Origin: Kiritimatiellia bacterium | GTDB taxonomy: Bacteria > Verrucomicrobiota > Kiritimatiellia > RFP12 > UBA1067 | Assembly: GCA_900767325.1 (NCBI GenBank) | Contig: CAAFYT010000044.1 | Span: forward strand, 1 to 13,813 | Direction: 5' to 3' | DNA: 13,813 nucleotides | Part shown: positions 1 through 7,500 of the stretch, one piece after another | How positions within the stretch are numbered: position 1 is the stretch's first letter | Layout of the letters: every line of letters starts with the position of its first letter | Program-made: the position numbers and the translations under genes | Notes under the pieces: generated by a model | What the model saw: the letters and a program-made list of their open reading frames with translations, nothing else | Database searches by the model: none | What the model was told of the DNA's origin: nothing

Positions 1-648
1 GGCGAGGGCGTTCTGGGGTTCTTTCCGGCCGATCAGCTGGTCGGCGATCCGGCGCGCTTCCGCAAGGCGATCCGGTCGGCCATCGCCCGGGCGAGGAAGT
101 CCGACGCGATCGTGACGATCGGCATCAAGCCGACCTATCCCGCCACGAGCTTCGGGTATGTGGACCCCAAAAGCGGCACATTCGTCGAGAAACCGGATCT
201 TCGGCTTGCGAAATCGTACATCGGGAAGGGTTACCTGTGGAACGCGGGGATGTTCATCGCGCGAAGCGAGGTGTTTCGCGCCGCGTTCGCCGCCTGCGCG
301 CCCGAGTTCACGAAGGTGCGCCTGACCGATTATCCCAAGCTGCCGAAGGTCTCGTTCGATTACGCGGTGATGGAAAGGTTCTCCCGCGTCGAGGTGGTGG
401 CGGGCGATTTCGGCTGGGATGATGTCGGCGGGTATGCGGCTTTCGATCGTCATTTTCCGCACGACCGGAAGGGGAATGTCTGCATTGGCGCGTGCAAGGT
501 GGTCGACGGCGCGGGGAACATCTGCATCGCCGGTGAGAGAAGCCTTTCGGTTCTGGGTGCGACGAACCTCGTGATCGTCTCGACGAAGGATGGTGTTCTG
601 GTCGCCGACAAGTCGCGTCTCGAGGAAATGAAGAGACTTTTCAGGTGA
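1..648 (+). CDS. manC: Mannose-1-phosphate guanylyltransferase, 3' part (5' end outside window)
   Basis: The open frame runs from base 1 without a start, so only the last 215 residues are seen; the family is usually about 350 residues. The enzyme makes GDP-mannose from mannose-1-phosphate and GTP in the cytoplasm, a precursor for glycans and polysaccharides. Family marks read directly: FPADQ (fragment residues 8-12, the usual PADH nucleotide/metal-site segment), GIKPTYPATSFGYV (41-54), YLWNAGMF, SFDYAVMER, and FGWDDVGGY. The glycine-rich N-terminal nucleotide-binding loop is not in the window. The protein ends soon after the LVADKSRLEEMKRLF stretch, so it is the short form without the C-terminal isomerase domain of type II enzymes. 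Its TGA overlaps the GTG start of truA (GTGA), which implies translational coupling. Related sugar-1-phosphate nucleotidyltransferases cannot be fully excluded without the N-terminus. Confidence 0.88.
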   Translation, partial: GEGVLGFFPADQLVGDPARFRKAIRSAIARARKSDAIVTIGIKPTYPATSFGYVDPKSGTFVEKPDLRLAKSYIGKGYLWNAGMFIARSEVFRAAFAACAPEFTKVRLTDYPKLPKVSFDYAVMERFSRVEVVAGDFGWDDVGGYAAFDRHFPHDRKGNVCIGACKVVDGAGNICIAGERSLSVLGATNLVIVSTKDGVLVADKSRLEEMKRLFR

Positions 649-1412
649 AGCGCAAGTACAAGGTTGTGATCGCCTACGATGGCACGGGCTATTCGGGCTG
701 GCAGTGTCAGGATAATGCCATCGGAATCCAGCAGGTCGTCGAGGACGTTCTCGCCTATCTCGAAGGGGGGCCGGTTCGGATCTTCGGCTCGTCGCGAACC
801 GATGCGGGCGTTCATGCCAGGGGTTTCGTCGGCCACTTCCACCTCACCAAGCCGATTCCGCCGAAGAACCTGGTGCGGGCGATGAACTCGCGCTTGCCCG
901 AATCGGTGCGGATCTTGAAGGCGTCCTACGCGAAGGAGGGCTTCGATGCGCGGCTCTCGGCGAAGGGCAAGGAATATCGCTACCAGCTCTATCAGGCGGA
1001 GATCCTGCCGCCGCACCTCGTGCCGTACTGGACGTTCTGCCATCGGGCGCTCGATTTGCAGGCGATGCGGAAGGCGGCGGCGTATTTCGTCGGCCGGCAT
1101 GACTTCGTCTCGTTTGCGGCGAATCCCAATCGCGATCTGGAGACGACCGTGCGGCGGATCTTCGCGTTCGAGATTCGCAAGGCCGGGCCGAAGTACACGT
1201 TCGTCGTCCGCGGAGATGGTTTTCTCTATAAGCAGGTGCGCTCGATGGTCGGTTTTCTCATCTCGGTCGGCAAGGGCAACGAAAAGCCGATCGCGGTGCG
1301 CGAGCTCCTGAGGGCGAAGGCGCCGCGAACCGCGCGTGTCGAGACGGCCCCGCCGCGCGGCCTCTTTCTCTGGAAGGTCTTTTATACGGATGCAATTTCA
1401 AGGAATGTCTAA
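645..1412 (+). CDS. truA: tRNA pseudouridine synthase A
   Basis: TruA converts uridines 38-40 in the anticodon stem-loop of tRNAs to pseudouridine. The 255-residue length is normal for the family. Motifs seen: YDGTGYSGWQ (11-20), the catalytic block SSRTDAGVHARG (49-60) with the nucleophilic aspartate at D53, AKGKEYRYQ, and the C-terminal GFLYKQVRSMVG stretch. The start is GTG at 645, inside the TGA of the preceding gene. The next ATG in frame would remove the conserved N-terminal motif, so GTG is preferred. The stop (TAA, 1410-1412) directly abuts the ATG of mraY at 1413. No promoter was seen in front, so it should be co-transcribed with its neighbours. Confidence 0.96.
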   Translation: MKRKYKVVIAYDGTGYSGWQCQDNAIGIQQVVEDVLAYLEGGPVRIFGSSRTDAGVHARGFVGHFHLTKPIPPKNLVRAMNSRLPESVRILKASYAKEGFDARLSAKGKEYRYQLYQAEILPPHLVPYWTFCHRALDLQAMRKAAAYFVGRHDFVSFAANPNRDLETTVRRIFAFEIRKAGPKYTFVVRGDGFLYKQVRSMVGFLISVGKGNEKPIAVRELLRAKAPRTARVETAPPRGLFLWKVFYTDAISRNV

Positions 1413-2522
1413 ATGCTCTACTATCTGTCGAATGTCCTGATGCAGGTCTGGGGGCCGTTTCGCCTGCTCCAGTCCCACGCGTTGCTTCTCGCGGGAGGCG
1501 CCTTTACGGCCGCCTTCCTGACGCTACTTCTCCTGCCGCGCCTCTGGGATCGTCTGCCGCGGGATCGCGGCAAGGCGCTGTGCGGGGATCTGGACGGCCT
1601 GAAGTCCGCCGGCAAGCCGACGGGAGCCGGCTTTCTGGTCACGCTGATCATCCTCCCAGTCGTCTTTCTGTTCGCGCCCCTGCGCTTCTGGGATCTGATG
1701 GCCGTCGGGATGATGTACGTCGCGATGCTCTTCGGGTATCTGGACGATCGCGCCGCCGTTCCCTGGGGCGAGCTCAGGAAGGGGCTTCTGGACGCCGTCT
1801 GCGCCGTTCTGATCGCGCTCTTCCTCTTCCTTGGCCACGCCGAGCGCGCGTGTTGCTGCGAGCCGTTGAAGATGATCGTTTGGCTGCCGTTCGTCAAGTC
1901 GCTCTGGTTCGTGCCCTGGTACGTGTACGTGCCTTCGGCCGCGTTCATCCTCTGGTTCACGATGAACGCCACCAACTGCTCGGATGGCGTGGATGGCCTC
2001 GCGGGCGCGCTGACGGTGATCACGCTCGCCATGCTCGCCGTCATCCTCTACATCGTGGTCGGCTATCGTCCCGTCGCGCACTACTTCCTCATCCCGGTCT
2101 ACGCCGAGGCCGCGCGCTGGGCGATCCTGGTGATGATCGTCGTCGGCGGATTCGGCGGCTACCTGTGGTTCAACGCCGAGCCCTCGCGGATTCTGATGGG
2201 CGACGCCGGAAGCCGCTTCCTCGGCATCCTCGTCGCAACGGCCTCCCTGATGACCGGAAATCCCTTGCTGATTCTCGCGCTTTCGCCGATCGTCCTGGTC
2301 AACGGCGGCGGCGGCCTCGCCAAGCTGGTCTTCCTGCGCCTCGCCAAGCGCCTGGGCTGCGACATCGGCGAGACGAACGTCATCCGCCGCATCCGCTTCC
2401 CGTTGCATGACCACTGCAAGAAGCGCCTCGGCTGGTCGAACGCGCAGGTGCTGATGCGCTTCGTGCTGCTCCAGCTGATCGTCATGCCGATTCTGCTGAT
2501 TCTTCTCATCAAGATCAGGTAA
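1413..2522 (+). CDS. mraY: Phospho-N-acetylmuramoyl-pentapeptide-transferase (MraY), divergent
   Basis: MraY transfers phospho-MurNAc-pentapeptide from UDP to undecaprenyl phosphate, giving lipid I at the inner membrane. The 369-residue protein is strongly hydrophobic with about ten membrane segments. The family's active-site blocks are in order: KPTGAGFLV (68-76), GYLDD with aspartates 111-112, NATNCSDGVDGLAG (185-198) in place of the usual N-L-T-D-G-L-D-G-L-A, GDAGSRFLG (263-271), and PLHDHCKKRLGW (330-341). The last block normally carries three histidines (HHH); here it reads H332-D333-H334. The gene lies between truA and an unknown gene rather than beside mur/fts genes. A WecA-type glycan-lipid transferase is the alternative, but the P-x-H-x-H...G spacing and overall length fit MraY better. 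Confidence 0.85.
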   Translation: MLYYLSNVLMQVWGPFRLLQSHALLLAGGAFTAAFLTLLLLPRLWDRLPRDRGKALCGDLDGLKSAGKPTGAGFLVTLIILPVVFLFAPLRFWDLMAVGMMYVAMLFGYLDDRAAVPWGELRKGLLDAVCAVLIALFLFLGHAERACCCEPLKMIVWLPFVKSLWFVPWYVYVPSAAFILWFTMNATNCSDGVDGLAGALTVITLAMLAVILYIVVGYRPVAHYFLIPVYAEAARWAILVMIVVGGFGGYLWFNAEPSRILMGDAGSRFLGILVATASLMTGNPLLILALSPIVLVNGGGGLAKLVFLRLAKRLGCDIGETNVIRRIRFPLHDHCKKRLGWSNAQVLMRFVLLQLIVMPILLILLIKIR

Positions 2523-3436
2523 TGCCGTTCCTCGCGTCCATACTCGTTCTGGCCATCTCCCGCGCCGACCTCGTCGACCGCTTCCGCGCGCCGGTGATCA
2601 CCGAGGCCGAGGGGCTGGTGCAGGTCTACGCCGATTGTCCGGCCGATCTGCGCCGCGAATACCAGCTGCCGGTCTCGAAGTTCGCCGCCGCGACGGTGAA
2701 CACGCTCTACGAAGGCCTTTCCCTGCGTCCGCAGAAATTCACCAAGGCCGCGCTGATCGTCCACATCGGCGAAGTGCGGACGAATGTGACCGACGTGGTC
2801 GTCAACGTCACGACGAACGACTCGCTCGCGGTCACGCGGCTCACGCTCCCCGCGCCGCAGTATGCCGATCTCTACCGCTTCAAGCTGGAGATCGTCAAGG
2901 CGTTCTTCCGCAGCGTGAAGGGCGTCGAGCTTTCGGACGACGAGGCGATCTCGGAGTATCGGCACGCGGATCCGGCCTTGCGCGTCGAGGAGGAGCGCAT
3001 TCGTCTCGATGAATGGCTGGCGCTCGGCAAGGGCGACGACGAAGAGGGCATTCGCCTTCTCCGGCGGATCATCAAGCCCGGAACGGCCTTTCCGCGCGAT
3101 GTGCTGATCTTCGCCTCGCGGCTGTTCCTCTATCCGTCGCAGAACGACCTCGCCTTCGCCGGTCGGTTCAAGTGCCTCTCGTTCGCCGAGGCGCTGAAGG
3201 TTTCCGGATACGACCCGATGGTTCGCATCGCGGCGTATTTCAAGGCGCGGGAGATGACGGTCTTCGGCGGCGGGAAGGGTCCCTTGCTCCAGTCGGCGGC
3301 CGAGGCCTACGAGCGCTTTCTCTACGAGTTCGCGAAGGGCGAAAAGGGTTTGGACGAGCTCAAGTCGCTTTTGGACGATGCGGATGTCAAACTGAACATT
3401 GCTTTTGAGGAGGCGTGCAAAAATGACAAGAAGTAA
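2522..3436 (+). CDS. Unknown protein, 304 residues, possible signal peptide or anchor
   Basis: I do not recognise this family. The ATG shares one base with the mraY stop (TAATG), so translation is probably coupled. The first 14 residues (MPFLASILVLAISR) are hydrophobic and could be a short signal peptide or membrane anchor, although a basic N-region is missing. The rest looks soluble and mixed alpha/beta: a beta-rich part (about 70-120, with HIGEVRTNVTDVVVNVTT), then charged helices (about 125-180 and 250-304) ending in a lysine-rich tail. Codon use matches the neighbours, and the plus-frame reading has no interruptions. The 3' end overlaps argH by 14 bases. Position between mraY and argH gives no clear functional hint, beyond a possible envelope role if the N-terminus is a real export signal. 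Confidence 0.75.
   Translation: MPFLASILVLAISRADLVDRFRAPVITEAEGLVQVYADCPADLRREYQLPVSKFAAATVNTLYEGLSLRPQKFTKAALIVHIGEVRTNVTDVVVNVTTNDSLAVTRLTLPAPQYADLYRFKLEIVKAFFRSVKGVELSDDEAISEYRHADPALRVEEERIRLDEWLALGKGDDEEGIRLLRRIIKPGTAFPRDVLIFASRLFLYPSQNDLAFAGRFKCLSFAEALKVSGYDPMVRIAAYFKAREMTVFGGGKGPLLQSAAEAYERFLYEFAKGEKGLDELKSLLDDADVKLNIAFEEACKNDKK
3407..3413 (+). promoter_or_regulatory. Shine-Dalgarno site of argH
   Basis: GAGGAGG lies 9 bases before the ATG at 3423, inside the end of the preceding gene. It decides the argH start: an upstream in-frame start at 3399 (about eight residues longer) has no such site, and its extension does not match the family. Confidence 0.8.
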
Positions 3437-4784
3437 GACGATAACCGACAACTCGGTGGATCGTGACGTGCTGACCTACACGGTCGGCGAAGATCCCGTG
3501 CTCGATCTGGCGCTGGCGAAGTGGGATTGCGTCGGCACGGCCGCGCACGTCACGATGCTTTCGGAGATGAAACTCAAGAAGCCGATCGTCACCAAGGCCG
3601 AGGCCGCGCGCGTCCGCCGGGAGTTGGCGAAGATCGTGAAGCTCGCCGCCGCGGGAAAATTCGTGATCCGTGAGGACGATCAGGACGTTCACATGGCCGT
3701 CGAGCGCCTCCTGACGGAGCGTCTGGGCGATCTCGGCAAGAAGATCCACACCGGCCGGAGCCGCAACGACCAGGTGGCGGTAGACGTGCGGCTGCACATC
3801 AAGGACCAGCTGATCGGCCTTGCGTCGGAAATGGCCGATCTCGCCGAGGCGCTGGTCGGGTTCGGCTCTCGGCACGATCGCGTGCCGATGGTCGGGCGCA
3901 CCCACCTCCAGCCGGCGATGCCCTCGTCCGTCGGCGTCTGGGCGACGGGCCACGCCGAGATGATCCTCGCCGCGCGATACGCCTGCAAGGCCGCGTACGA
4001 CCTGAACGACGAATGTCCCCTCGGCAGCGCCGCCGGCTACGGCGTGCCGTTGCCGCTCGATCGCGCGCGCACGGCGAAGCTGCTCGGCTTCGCGCGGACG
4101 ATCCACAACGTGTTCGGCGCGTCAATGGGACGCGGGGCCGACGAGGCCTGTCTGATCTCGTTCTGCGCCCAGCTGATGTGCGCGCTCTCGCGGCTCGCCG
4201 AAGATCTGATCCTCTTCTCGATGCCGGAATTCGCCTACTTCAGGCTGCCGCGCGAGTACTGCACGGGCTCCTCGATCATGCCGCAGAAGTACAATCCCGA
4301 CGTTCTCGAGCTGGTGCGCGGCAAGACGGCGCAGGTGATCGGGCTCGCCGCCTCGTCGCTGACGCTTCTGCATGCGATGCCCGGCGGCTACAACCGCGAT
4401 CTGCAGGATGCGAAGCTCCTCTACATGAAGTCGCTCGACATCACCCGCACGACGCTGCGCATCCTCGCGAAGGTCGTTGCCGGCGTGACGATCGACGCGG
4501 CGAAACTGCGCGCGGGGTTCTCGGCGGGCGTGTTCGCAACCGACGCGGCGCTCGGCAAGGTCGCCGCCGGCACGCCCTGGCGCGACGCCTACCACGATGT
4601 GCGCGACCATCTCGAGCGTCTGGAGCGCGAGGATCCCGATGCCGCTGTCGCCGCCAAGACCCACGAGGGAACGACGGCCGGGCTGGACTACGCGCGCTAC
4701 GCGAAGGTGATCTGGGAGCTGCGCGACTCGTCCCGCGAGCAGCGCAGACGACTCGAAGGCGTGGTGCGGAACCTGCTGAAATGA
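3423..4784 (+). CDS. argH: Argininosuccinate lyase
   Basis: ArgH splits argininosuccinate into arginine and fumarate, the last step of arginine synthesis, as a cytoplasmic tetramer. From ATG 3423 it has 453 residues, the usual length. Superfamily marks: HTGRSRNDQ (109-117), GRTHLQPAMP (158-167) with catalytic H161, and the mobile signature loop GSSIMPQKYNPD (282-293). PGGYNRDLQ follows downstream, as in other ArgH proteins. The N-terminus is unusual: the common W-G-G-R-F start motif is absent and the protein opens with a charged stretch before VLTYTVGEDPVLD. It overlaps the previous gene by 14 bases and shares ATGA with the ABC gene behind it. No other arginine gene is in the window. Confidence 0.95.
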   Translation: MTRSKTITDNSVDRDVLTYTVGEDPVLDLALAKWDCVGTAAHVTMLSEMKLKKPIVTKAEAARVRRELAKIVKLAAAGKFVIREDDQDVHMAVERLLTERLGDLGKKIHTGRSRNDQVAVDVRLHIKDQLIGLASEMADLAEALVGFGSRHDRVPMVGRTHLQPAMPSSVGVWATGHAEMILAARYACKAAYDLNDECPLGSAAGYGVPLPLDRARTAKLLGFARTIHNVFGASMGRGADEACLISFCAQLMCALSRLAEDLILFSMPEFAYFRLPREYCTGSSIMPQKYNPDVLELVRGKTAQVIGLAASSLTLLHAMPGGYNRDLQDAKLLYMKSLDITRTTLRILAKVVAGVTIDAAKLRAGFSAGVFATDAALGKVAAGTPWRDAYHDVRDHLERLEREDPDAAVAAKTHEGTTAGLDYARYAKVIWELRDSSREQRRRLEGVVRNLLK

Positions 4785-5473
4785 GCGAACCCCTGATCTC
4801 CGTCCGCGATCTGCGCGTCAGCTACGGTTCGTTCGAGGCCGTGAAGGGCGTTTCGTTCGCGCTCGGCCGGGGCGAGATCCTCGGCATCGTCGGCGAATCC
4901 GGCTCCGGGAAATCGACCATCGCCAAGACCCTGATGGGGTTGCAGCCGAAAAGCGCGGGAGAGGTGAAGATCGCGGCGAAATCGGTGCAGATGATCTTCC
5001 AGGACGCGGTCGGTTCGCTCAATCCGCGCATGACGGTGCGGCAGACCCTGCGGGAGGTTCTGAAGGTCAAGCGCTCGGCGTGCACGATTCCCTGGCTATT
5101 GAAGTCCGTGGGGCTTTCGGAGGCGGTTCTCGACCAGTATCCGCGCGAACTGAGCGGCGGACAGTGCCAGCGCGTCAGCGTGGCGCGCGCGCTGGCCTGC
5201 GAGAGCGAGGCGCTGATCGCCGACGAGCCCGTTTCGGCGCTTGACGTCTCGGTTCAGGCGCGTGTTCTGAACCTTCTGCGCGACCTGCGGCGCGACCTGG
5301 GGCTTTCGATTCTGCTGATCGCGCACGATCTGGCGGTGGTCAAGAACGTCTGCGACCGCGTCTGCGTCATGGAGAAGGGGCGGTTCGTGGACGAAGGCGA
5401 GGCGGAGGCGGTTTTCGATCATCCGACGAGCGCCTACACGCGCGCGCTGCTGGACGCCGTGCCGAGAATCTGA
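4781..5473 (+). CDS. Minimal ABC transporter ATPase, oligopeptide/dipeptide (OppF/DppF) type
   Basis: This is a 230-residue ATPase that would power an ABC importer. All nucleotide-binding parts are present: Walker A GESGSGKST (38-46), Q-loop in FQDAVGSLNPRMTV (73-86), signature LSGGQCQR (124-131), Walker B LIADEP (145-150, catalytic E149), D-loop SALD, and H-loop H182. The SLNPRMTV text after the Q-loop is typical of OppF/DppF/GsiA. It is smaller than usual: only 30 residues separate Walker A from the Q-loop, the helical part is short, and it stops at HPTSAYTRALLDAVPRI, where peptide-importer ATPases usually add a C-terminal oligo_HPN extension. The ATG overlaps the argH stop (ATGA). No permease, binding protein or partner ATPase lies next to it, so the substrate is unknown. 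A longer open frame reaching back to 4013 is only a shadow of argH. Confidence 0.88.
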   Translation: MSEPLISVRDLRVSYGSFEAVKGVSFALGRGEILGIVGESGSGKSTIAKTLMGLQPKSAGEVKIAAKSVQMIFQDAVGSLNPRMTVRQTLREVLKVKRSACTIPWLLKSVGLSEAVLDQYPRELSGGQCQRVSVARALACESEALIADEPVSALDVSVQARVLNLLRDLRRDLGLSILLIAHDLAVVKNVCDRVCVMEKGRFVDEGEAEAVFDHPTSAYTRALLDAVPRI

Positions 5474-5475
5474 AG

Positions 5476-6756
5476 ATGGGCGAGAAGCTTTCGAGTCGCC
5501 TGGGTTTCATCATGCTCGCCGCGGGGTGTGCCGTGGGGCTGGGCAATGTCTGGCGCTTTCCGTATGTCGCGGGGGCGAATGGCGGCGCGGTGTTCGTGTT
5601 CGTCTATCTGGCGTTTCTGGCGGTTCTCGGCTTTCCGCTTCTGGTCGTCGAGCTCGCCATCGGGCGCGGGGGCGCGCGCGGCATCGCGGGGTCGATGCGC
5701 GCCTTGGGCGGACGCAGGGCCTGGGGCGTTCTCGGCTTCGTGCTCTTCCTCGGCAATCTGCTCCTCCTGAGCTTCTACACCGACGTCACCGGCTGGCTGC
5801 TGCGCTGTGCGGCGTCCTACGCGGGCCTCGTTGCGCCGCCGGATCTCGCGCAGCTGACCGGCAACGACGCCGCGGAGACGGGATTCATGGTCGCCGTCGT
5901 CGCCGGGTGCACGGGGGTCTGCTTTCTGGGGCTCGTCAAGGGGGTGGAGCGGGTGAGCAAGGTCATGATGCTCCTGTTGCTGGCGCTTCTCGTCGTCATG
6001 GCGACGCGCTCGTGCCTGCTGCCGGGCGCGGCGAAGGGGATCGCCTTCTACCTGAAGCCCGACTGGACGAAGTTCATGGCGCATCCGGGCCGCGCCGTGC
6101 TCGAGGCGATGGGGCAGGCGTTCTTCACGCTCTCGATCGGCATCGGCGCGATGGCGATCTTCGGCAGCTACGTCGATCGCGCGCATTCGCTGGCGAAGGA
6201 AGCCGTGCTGATCATCCTCATCGACACGTCCGTGGCGCTGCTTTCGGGGCTGATCGTCTTTCCCGTGTGCATGACGTACGGCGTCGATCCGGCGAGCGGG
6301 CCGATGCTGATCTTCGAGGCGCTGCCGCAGGCGTTCGCCCGGGAGCGCGGCGGCGCGGTCTGGGGGTTCCTGTTCTTCTTCTTCCTGCTGCTGGCCGCGG
6401 CGACGACGATCATCGCGATACTCGAATGTCTCGTTGCGGGGCTGCGGGAGGGAAGCGGCTGGGGTCGGCGCACGGCGACGGGCGTCGTCGGCGTCGTCGT
6501 GATCGCGATCTCCCTGCCGTGCGTCCTTTGCGCCGGCGCGCTGGAGAAGGAGGATGCGCTCCTCTCGAACGTCTGGCTGCCGCTGGGCGCGTTGGCGCAG
6601 GTTCTCTTCGTGCTGTTCGGCTGGGGCTGGACGAAATTCCGCGCGGAGGCATCGGCGGGGCGTGGCTTCGCGTTTCCCGGCTGGATGCGGTTCCATCTGT
6701 CGGTGATCGTGCCGCTCCTGATCGCGCTGCTGATGATGATCAGATTCGTCGGTTGA
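5476..6756 (+). CDS. Na+-dependent transporter, NSS (neurotransmitter:sodium symporter/SNF) family
   Basis: This inner-membrane symporter probably imports amino acids or related amines with Na+. The 426-residue length and about eleven hydrophobic segments fit the compact bacterial NSS form (LeuT/MhsT relatives). The TM1 block SRLGFIMLAAGCAVGLGNVWRFPY (residues 7-30) is the family hallmark; in LeuT its A, V and N positions (here A19, V20, N24) take part in the two sodium sites. NGG follows at the start of TM2 as expected. In the TM8-like stretch, AAATTIIAIL aligns with the LeuT sodium-2 segment and keeps alanine and threonine with Thr for Ser. The LeuT mapping is by eye. ATG 5476 follows the ABC stop with 2 bases between; the Shine-Dalgarno is weak, so translation is probably coupled. 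The gene's stop lies within the -35 box of the next promoter. Confidence 0.93.
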   Translation: MGEKLSSRLGFIMLAAGCAVGLGNVWRFPYVAGANGGAVFVFVYLAFLAVLGFPLLVVELAIGRGGARGIAGSMRALGGRRAWGVLGFVLFLGNLLLLSFYTDVTGWLLRCAASYAGLVAPPDLAQLTGNDAAETGFMVAVVAGCTGVCFLGLVKGVERVSKVMMLLLLALLVVMATRSCLLPGAAKGIAFYLKPDWTKFMAHPGRAVLEAMGQAFFTLSIGIGAMAIFGSYVDRAHSLAKEAVLIILIDTSVALLSGLIVFPVCMTYGVDPASGPMLIFEALPQAFARERGGAVWGFLFFFFLLLAAATTIIAILECLVAGLREGSGWGRRTATGVVGVVVIAISLPCVLCAGALEKEDALLSNVWLPLGALAQVLFVLFGWGWTKFRAEASAGRGFAFPGWMRFHLSVIVPLLIALLMMIRFVG

Positions 6757-6781
6757 CGCAAGGGGGGAAGTTTGGTATCAT
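6753..6781 (+). promoter_or_regulatory. Sigma70-type promoter for the TerB-like/phosphatase operon
   Basis: TTGACG (6753-6758) is separated by exactly 17 bases from TATCAT (6776-6781), and TGG directly before the -10 makes it an extended -10. Each box has 5 of 6 consensus bases. The -35 box overlaps the TGA of the transporter gene. Predicted transcription start is near 6788, giving a leader of about 16 bases that holds AGAGG (6791-6795), 8 bases before the ATG at 6804. A dyad (6785-6790 with 6795-6800) surrounds this ribosome site; it might be an operator but could be chance. Confidence 0.72.
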
Positions 6782-6803
6782 TCACGCAACAGAGGTTGTG
6801 CAC

Positions 6804-7472
6804 ATGAATCTGACGAAACTCTTCAATCAAATCGCCTTCAGGTCGGCGAGCCGGACGCCGCGCGCGAAGGCGTGGATCAAGCGGGTCGATCGCGGGATCC
6901 TCGAGGTGTCGCTGATGGTCGCCGCGATCGATGGCGCGGTTCTGCCGAGCGAATTCAAGGCGTTTCTGCTCCTGGCGAGAAAGGGCTTCGGCTATTCGCA
7001 GGAAGCGGCCGAGGAGGCGCTGCGCCGATCGATGCATTCCGCCGGCTACGTCTTGATGCTTGCGAACCGCGAAAAGACGCAGGAGGGGTTCGTCAAGGCG
7101 TTCATCGAAGAGGCGCGCGCGGCGCTGCCGCGCGGCTTCGCCTATATGAAGACCGAAGACGTCCGCCAGGCGATCGTCTGCTGGATTGCGATGGCGATGA
7201 GCGACGGCGACTACTCGGCGCGCGAGCGCGCGTGCATCGAGGCGCTGCGGATGCGTTTCGCGGAGCTGAAGGCCAGGCGCATCGAGAAGGAGAACGAGTA
7301 CTGGCGCGCCGTGCCGGCGAATGTGCGGTGCATCGTCGAGGACTATCCGGGCAGTCATCTCAAGCTCGTCTCGAAGGATTTCGTCGGCAAGCTGGCGACG
7401 CTTATTCGAGAATTCGGCGGCTCGGCGGAGGCGAAGCGCAAGCTCGAATCGCTCATCGCCACAGGCGAATAA
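6804..7472 (+). CDS. TerB-like helical protein, paralog A
   Basis: The protein has 222 residues, no signal peptide and no membrane segment, so it is probably cytoplasmic. Two helical segments each contain an acidic turn: VSLMVAAIDGAVLPSEFKAF (35-54) and IAMAMSDGDYSARERACIEALR (128-149). The hydrophobic helix, then D-G, then S/E-x-E/R pattern recalls the TerB/DUF533 tellurite-resistance-associated fold, in which acidic residues can bind metal. That assignment is by pattern only. It is clearly homologous to the next gene, so this is a tandem duplication. It starts at ATG 6804 with AGAGG upstream; a longer open frame back into the transporter gene is a shadow. It is the first gene of an operon with its own promoter that ends in a membrane phosphatase, which suggests a signalling or stress role. 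No biochemical function can be given. Confidence 0.8.
   Translation: MNLTKLFNQIAFRSASRTPRAKAWIKRVDRGILEVSLMVAAIDGAVLPSEFKAFLLLARKGFGYSQEAAEEALRRSMHSAGYVLMLANREKTQEGFVKAFIEEARAALPRGFAYMKTEDVRQAIVCWIAMAMSDGDYSARERACIEALRMRFAELKARRIEKENEYWRAVPANVRCIVEDYPGSHLKLVSKDFVGKLATLIREFGGSAEAKRKLESLIATGE
7198..7249 (+). repeat. 52-bp perfect repeat, copy 1 (in paralog A)
   Basis: This stretch is identical over 52 bases to 7862-7913 in paralog B; flanking bases differ on both sides. It codes for SDGDYSARERACIEALR in both proteins. The rest of the two genes has clearly diverged, so identity including silent positions points to recent gene conversion or strong local constraint. Confidence 0.9.
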
Positions 7473-7500
7473 GGCGTTTTTCGGAAGGAGAAAGGCGAAA

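Noticed and set aside
2159..3451. Minus-strand frame of 430 codons over mraY and the unknown gene
   Set aside because: Antisense shadow: Arg-rich product with no domains, and it crosses two well-supported plus-strand genes.
4013..4780. N-terminal extension of the ABC ATPase back into argH
   Set aside because: The extension is Arg/Ala-rich out-of-frame argH. The ATPase fold begins at ATG 4781, which overlaps the argH stop in the common ATGA arrangement.
5434..6696. Minus-strand frame opposite the NSS transporter
   Set aside because: The product is nearly all charged residues; the plus frame is a clear membrane transporter.
5526..6803. Fusion-like extension of paralog A into the transporter gene
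   Set aside because: Out-of-frame text of the transporter. ATG 6804 has a ribosome site, and a promoter lies between the genes.
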